From the NCBI GenBank assembly GCA_003859965.1, contig RQYR01000031.1:1-34294 (forward strand): DNA of 34,294 nt. Reading direction: 5' to 3'. The translations under genes and the position numbers were made by a program. Below the pieces are notes generated by a model. The model saw only the letters and a list, made by a program, of their open reading frames with translations. It was not told the origin of the DNA and searched no databases. This document shows, piece after piece, positions 31,161 to 34,294 of the stretch; positions within the stretch are counted from its first letter, which is position 1; each line of letters opens with the position of its first letter. This DNA is from Comamonadaceae bacterium OH2545_COT-014 (GTDB lineage Bacteria; Pseudomonadota; Gammaproteobacteria; Burkholderiales; Burkholderiaceae_C).

Positions 31161-31970
31161 TCAGCCGCCGCCGCTGGCGCGGCGCAGCGCCTCTTGCTGC
31201 TCGCGCATGCGCACGCACTGTGGGTGGTTGCGCAGGCCCGGCTTGTCGCACTCGTTTTGCATGCAGACGGCGCGGGCGATGAAGCGGCGGTCGCCACAGG
31301 TTTGTGCTGGTGCGGCGGGGGCAGGAGGCGGCGGCGCGGGCACAGCCACCGGAGCGGGGGGCGGGGGCGGCGGCTCCGGGGCGGGGGGCGGCGCGGCCGG
31401 CACTGGCGCGGGCCGCACACGGGGCCGTGGCTTGGCGGCCGGGCGCGGCGCTGGGGCGGCGGCCGGGGTGGGCGCTACCGTCAGGGTGACGGCAGGCAGT
31501 GGGGCGGAGGCGACCGGCTGCGGCGCTGCCATGGAGGGGGTGGCTGCCGGGGTGTGCGGGGCGTTTAGGGCGGCAGTCGCCAGGTCTGGGGCCGCCGGCC
31601 CGGGCGTGGCCAGCGTGGGCGTATTTGCGGTGGCAGGGGCGGCAGGACGGGGCGCCGCGGGCGCCTGGGCCGTGATAGCGGGGGGCGCGGCCGGTGTGGC
31701 GGGCACGGCTGGCGCGCGGGTGGCGCCCAGGCGGCTGAGCCAGATGACCAGCAGGCCCAGGCACAGGGCGGCCACGACGATGGGCACCAGCCATGGCGTG
31801 CTGCCCGAGCCGCGGCGGCGCTGGCGCTGGCCGGGCGGGGGCAGCATTTCGGTGTCGCGCTCCAGCACCTGGGTTTCGGGCGAGAGCGGGGTCATCAGGC
31901 TGGCGCACTGGCGGCAGAACTTGGCGGAGGCGCGGTTGCTGGCGCCGCAGGCGGGGCAGATGATGGACAT
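31161..31970 (-). CDS. Zinc-ribbon membrane protein with Pro/Ala-rich stalk and Cys-rich tail
   Basis: A 269-aa protein in four parts. An N-terminal zinc ribbon (CPAC at 5-8, CRQC at 19-22) is followed by a single TM helix at about 58-80 (WLVPIVVAALCLGLLVIWLSRL region). Next comes a Pro/Ala-rich stalk of about 140 residues. The C-terminus has four Cys in TCGDRRFIARAVCMQNECDK and a following HPQC. The topology implied is ribbon inside, stalk and Cys tail outside, where two disulfides may form. The start at 31970 (MSIICPAC) begins directly at the ribbon. It lies 29 bases after trmB. Function unknown. Confidence 0.8.
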   Translation of the reverse strand: MSIICPACGASNRASAKFCRQCASLMTPLSPETQVLERDTEMLPPPGQRQRRRGSGSTPWLVPIVVAALCLGLLVIWLSRLGATRAPAVPATPAAPPAITAQAPAAPRPAAPATANTPTLATPGPAAPDLATAALNAPHTPAATPSMAAPQPVASAPLPAVTLTVAPTPAAAPAPRPAAKPRPRVRPAPVPAAPPPAPEPPPPPPAPVAVPAPPPPAPAAPAQTCGDRRFIARAVCMQNECDKPGLRNHPQCVRMREQQEALRRASGGG

Positions 31971-31999
31971 GGTGCGCAGGGGCGGTAGCAGGGGGCTGG

Positions 32000-32767
32000 T
32001 CAGTCCGGGCGTCGCTCGAAAACGAGATCCCACACGCCATGCCCGAGGCGCAGGCCGCGCTGCTCGAACTTGGTGGGGGGGCGGTAGGCCGGGCGGGGCG
32101 CGTAGCCGCTGGCGGTGTTGCGCAGCAGCGGCTCGGCGGACAGCACCTCCAGCATTTGCTCGGCATAGGGCTGCCAGTCGGTGGCGCAGTGCAGGTAGCC
32201 GCCGGGGGCCAGCCGCAGCGCCAGCTTGCGGACAAAGGCGGGCTGGATAAGGCGGCGCTTGTGATGGCGCTTTTTGTGCCAGGGGTCGGGAAAGAAGATG
32301 TGCACGCCGTGCAGCGAGGCCGGGGCGATCATGTGGTCGAGCACTTCCACCGCGTCGTGCTGCACGATGCGGATGTTGTGCAGGCCCTGCTCGCCCACGA
32401 GCTTGAGCAGCGCGCCCACGCCGGGCGGATGCACTTCGCAGCCGATGAACAGGGTCTCAGGCATCAGCCCGGCAATGTGGGCGGTGGCGTGGCCCATGCC
32501 GAAGCCGATTTCAAGAACGGCCTGCCTGAATGGGGGCGGGGCGCCATCGCCCGTCTGGCGGGCGAGGGCGGCGGCCAAATCAGTGATGGCCGGGTTGAAG
32601 GGCAGCACGTAGCGCGGCCCCAGCGCCGCCAGGGCGCGTGCCTGGCCGGTGGTGGTGCGGCCCGCGCGCACGACGAAGCTGCGGATGGCGCGCGGATGCG
32701 CGGCAGCGGAGGCCGCCGGGCGGTTGTCCGCGCTGCTGGCGGGCGATGGAAGGGGGCTGGCGTTCAC
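32000..32767 (-). CDS. trmB: tRNA (guanine46-N7)-methyltransferase
   Basis: A 255-aa SAM-dependent enzyme making m7G46 in tRNA. Motif [27 protein letters not shown], and [16 protein letters not shown] with the C-terminal [19 protein letters not shown] are diagnostic. The N-terminal 30 residues are low in conservation. The start is GTG at 32767, overlapping the suhB stop as GTGA (32764-32767), so translation is coupled. Confidence 0.96.
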   Translation of the reverse strand: MNASPLPSPASSADNRPAASAAAHPRAIRSFVVRAGRTTTGQARALAALGPRYVLPFNPAITDLAAALARQTGDGAPPPFRQAVLEIGFGMGHATAHIAGLMPETLFIGCEVHPPGVGALLKLVGEQGLHNIRIVQHDAVEVLDHMIAPASLHGVHIFFPDPWHKKRHHKRRLIQPAFVRKLALRLAPGGYLHCATDWQPYAEQMLEVLSAEPLLRNTASGYAPRPAYRPPTKFEQRGLRLGHGVWDLVFERRPD

Positions 32768-33666
32768 GGGGCGCGGCTGGCGTCATCGGTGGTGTCCGCC
32801 GCATCGGCCGCCGTGGCGGCGGAAGGGGCTGGGGCAGCGGGCTGGGCGGCGCTGGCCGGGTTCGCGCGTGAATAGGAGCGCAGCAGGGACACCAGCTGTG
32901 CGTAAACGCGCGGGTTGGCGGCCAGGCATTCCCTGGGGGTGAGGTGATCGGCTTCGCCCGTGAAGTTGCCCACCAGCCCGCCGGCCTCGGTCACCAGCAG
33001 TGAGCCGGCGGCCACGTCCCAGGGCTTGAGGCCGGTTTCAAAAAAACCGTCGGTGAAGCCGGCGGCCACGTAGGCCAAGTCCAGCGCGGCGGCGCCGGGG
33101 CGGCGCAGGCCGGCGGTGCGCTTCATCACGTCGGCCATCATTTGCAGGTAGGTCTTGAAGTCGTCGCCCTTGCGGAAGGGAAAGCCCGTGGAGATCAGGC
33201 AGTCGGACAGGCGGGCGCGCTTGCTCACGCGCATGCGGCGGTCGTTCATGTAGGCGCCGCGGCCGCGCGTGGCGGTAAAGAGGTCGTTGCGCGTGGGGTC
33301 GTACACCACGGCCTGTTCGATGCGGCCCCGCACGCTGAGCGCAATGCTCACGCAGTACACCGGAAAGCCGTGGATGAAGTTGGTGGTGCCGTCCAGCGGG
33401 TCGATGATCCAGACGTGATCGGCCTGCGGGTTGCCATGCGTGCGGCCCGACTCCTCGGCATGGATGCCGTGCTGCGGGTAGGCCGACAGCAGCGTGTCGA
33501 TGATGATGTTCTCGCTGGCGTGGTCGATCTCGGTGACGAAATCGTTCACCTGTTTTTGCGAAACGCGCACGGCTTCCACGTCGAGCGCGGCGCGGTTGAT
33601 GATGGCGCCAGCGGCGCGTGCGGCCTTGATGGCCACATTGAGCATGGGGTGCAGGGAGGACGACAT
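32764..33666 (-). CDS. suhB: Inositol monophosphatase family protein
   Basis: A 300-aa Mg-dependent phosphatase of the SuhB type. Metal-binding motifs are intact: [21 protein letters not shown] and, near the C-terminus, [18 protein letters not shown]. It starts [20 protein letters not shown], as in SuhB, which in E. coli also takes part in rRNA transcription antitermination. An Ala/Pro-rich tail of about 35 residues extends past the usual end. It overlaps trmB by 4 bases; about 270 bases upstream (33667-33932) hold no gene I recognise. Confidence 0.94.
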   Translation of the reverse strand: MSSSLHPMLNVAIKAARAAGAIINRAALDVEAVRVSQKQVNDFVTEIDHASENIIIDTLLSAYPQHGIHAEESGRTHGNPQADHVWIIDPLDGTTNFIHGFPVYCVSIALSVRGRIEQAVVYDPTRNDLFTATRGRGAYMNDRRMRVSKRARLSDCLISTGFPFRKGDDFKTYLQMMADVMKRTAGLRRPGAAALDLAYVAAGFTDGFFETGLKPWDVAAGSLLVTEAGGLVGNFTGEADHLTPRECLAANPRVYAQLVSLLRSYSRANPASAAQPAAPAPSAATAADAADTTDDASRAP

Positions 33667-33934
33667 GACTTGTAAGAAGAGCGCTTGAACAGCCTGCCTG
33701 CGCGATGGCAGCGGCAAAGCCGCGATTTTCCCACGGTTTGGATGCTGGCGCGAGGCGCCGCCAGGGCCGCGCCGCAGGCCGGTTCAGCAGGAAGACGCGG
33801 TGTCCCCCGTCCAGAAAGCGCGGGCAGGTCCAACAGCGCGGGCCCGCGACTGCTTCCACTTCACCGGTGCAGTTATCAGCGCGCCTCGCCATCCGACAGC
33901 CGTGCAGGCCGTGCGTGCAGCGGCATCATGAAGC

Positions 33935-33959
33935 AAAAAAGCCGCCCGAAGGCGGCTTT
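33935..33959 (-). terminator. Intrinsic terminator after the truncated coiled-coil gene
   Basis: On the minus strand it is a GCCGCC stem with a TTCG tetraloop (33950-33947), GGCGGC, then TTTTTT (33940-33935); AAA/TTT pairs extend the stem. It lies 18 bases after the stop at 33978. A textbook stable terminator. Confidence 0.88.
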
Positions 33960-33977
33960 GGCTTTGAATGCTCATCA

Positions 33978-34209
33978 TCACGAAAGAAGCTTGACGATGG
34001 CAATCGTCATACCCGCTGAGCCAAAAATGGTCCCCATGCACCACTTGATGATTTCGGCCTGCGCCTTGGCGATTTCTGCCTTCATATCGCCTCGCATTTC
34101 ACCAATTTCCTTGCGAACCGCTTCAATATCGCCCCGCGTCGCCAACTGCTTCGCGTGCAATTCGTAGCGACGGTCAATTGCAGCGTCAATGGCGGCAGCC
34201 ACGGCCTTA
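33978..34209 (-). pseudogene. 5'-truncated coiled-coil/TM protein gene (DUF1640-like)
   Basis: The remaining reading frame encodes about 76 residues: AAAIDAAIDRRYELHAKQLA, a coiled-coil (TRGDIEAVRKEIGEMRGDM, then KAEIAKAQAEIIKW) and a terminal TM helix (MGTIFGSAGMTIAIVKLL). This is the C-terminal half of DUF1640-like (CCDC90-type) proteins. The frame is interrupted exactly at the IS end (34210), and a stop follows inside the IS. A GTG at 34202 with TAAGG just before it could still allow a 74-aa product. Its terminator is intact, so this was a complete gene before insertion. Confidence 0.7.
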
Positions 34210-34294
34210 GAACCTGTTCAAAATCTTTTTGCCAATTTGTCTATGCTCGTTGCATGAGAGCGAAATACCCAAGCGATATCAGCCCAGAGCAATT
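34210..34294 (+). mobile_element. Left end of an IS5-like insertion sequence (partial)
   Basis: It begins GAACCTGTTCAAAATC after TTA (34207-34209), a TNA-type target triplet. The first 13 bases are the inverted complement of the end at 89-77. A transposase frame opens at 34254. The element runs out of the window. Confidence 0.7.
34254..34294 (+). CDS. IS5-family transposase, N-terminal fragment
   Basis: The frame from ATG 34254 gives MRAKYPSDISPEQ before the window ends. This resembles the M-R-x-x-YPSDIS-x-EQF start of IS5-family (DDE) transposases common in betaproteobacteria. It lies 44 bases inside the IS end. Only 13 complete codons are visible, so the family call rests on this motif and the terminal repeat. 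Confidence 0.65.
   Translation, partial: MRAKYPSDISPEQ

Noticed and set aside
33784-34044. Minus-strand open frame upstream of suhB
   Set aside because: Overlaps the terminator and the truncated coiled-coil gene in another frame; no motif.
1-34294. CRISPR arrays, tRNA or rRNA genes, phage integrase/attachment sites
   Set aside because: Looked for regularly spaced repeats, cloverleaf-like segments near the island borders and integrase genes; none seen. The five dispersed repeats are far apart and not an array.

Overview
This window looks like a chromosomal segment of a high-GC betaproteobacterium, most likely Burkholderiales/Comamonadaceae (Acidovorax/Ottowia-like; genus not decided). The evidence is strong G/C third-position bias, betaproteobacterial housekeeping neighbourhoods (M16 peptidase pair-rsmD-coaD, hemA preceded by a small membrane protein on the opposite strand) and short GCTA...TAGC repeats of a type I associate with Comamonadaceae. 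No tRNA, rRNA or CRISPR array was seen.

Layout. 1-89 is the end of an IS5-like element. 90-3673 (minus) holds an SLC13-type anion permease, a histidine-kinase-like protein that has lost its phospho-accepting His box, and a small membrane protein. 3674-4307 is a gene-poor gap, very AT-rich in its first 330 bases. 4308-7258 (minus) is a DUF1513 periplasmic propeller protein and a Nudix/metallo-beta-lactamase fusion. 7323-9468 (plus) is aminopeptidase P and a MOSC protein. 9609-14735 (plus) is a complete ugpBAECQ locus for glycerol-3-phosphate/glycerophosphodiester uptake, with a Pho-box-like repeat upstream and a terminator-like hairpin after ugpB. 14880-16561 is a small membrane protein (minus) and hemA (plus).

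16850-21162 is an accessory island between hemA and dsbB. It carries a divergent XRE regulator, a WYL-domain regulator, a SHOCT membrane protein, an AT-rich EcsC/DUF697-like glycine-rich membrane protein, a YaaW/UPF0174 (DUF3944) protein, a HEPN protein with an intact R-x4-H motif, and a two-CxxC zinc ribbon. The six genes from the WYL gene to the zinc ribbon are co-oriented. WYL regulators and HEPN RNases are recurrent parts of defence/stress loci, so this is the best candidate for an undescribed system. Its function is inference only.

21279-21776 is dsbB, ending at a bidirectional terminator. Everything to its right is on the minus strand: a secreted DUF1501/DUF1800 pair, miaA, coaD, rsmD, an M16 peptidase pair (one catalytic, one lacking the zinc motif), a zinc-ribbon/Pro-Ala-rich membrane protein, trmB, suhB, and a coiled-coil/TM (DUF1640-like) gene cut at its 5' end by a second IS5-like element whose transposase begins at 34254. 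The window is thus bracketed by related IS ends sharing a 13-14 bp terminal sequence and TNA-type flanks.
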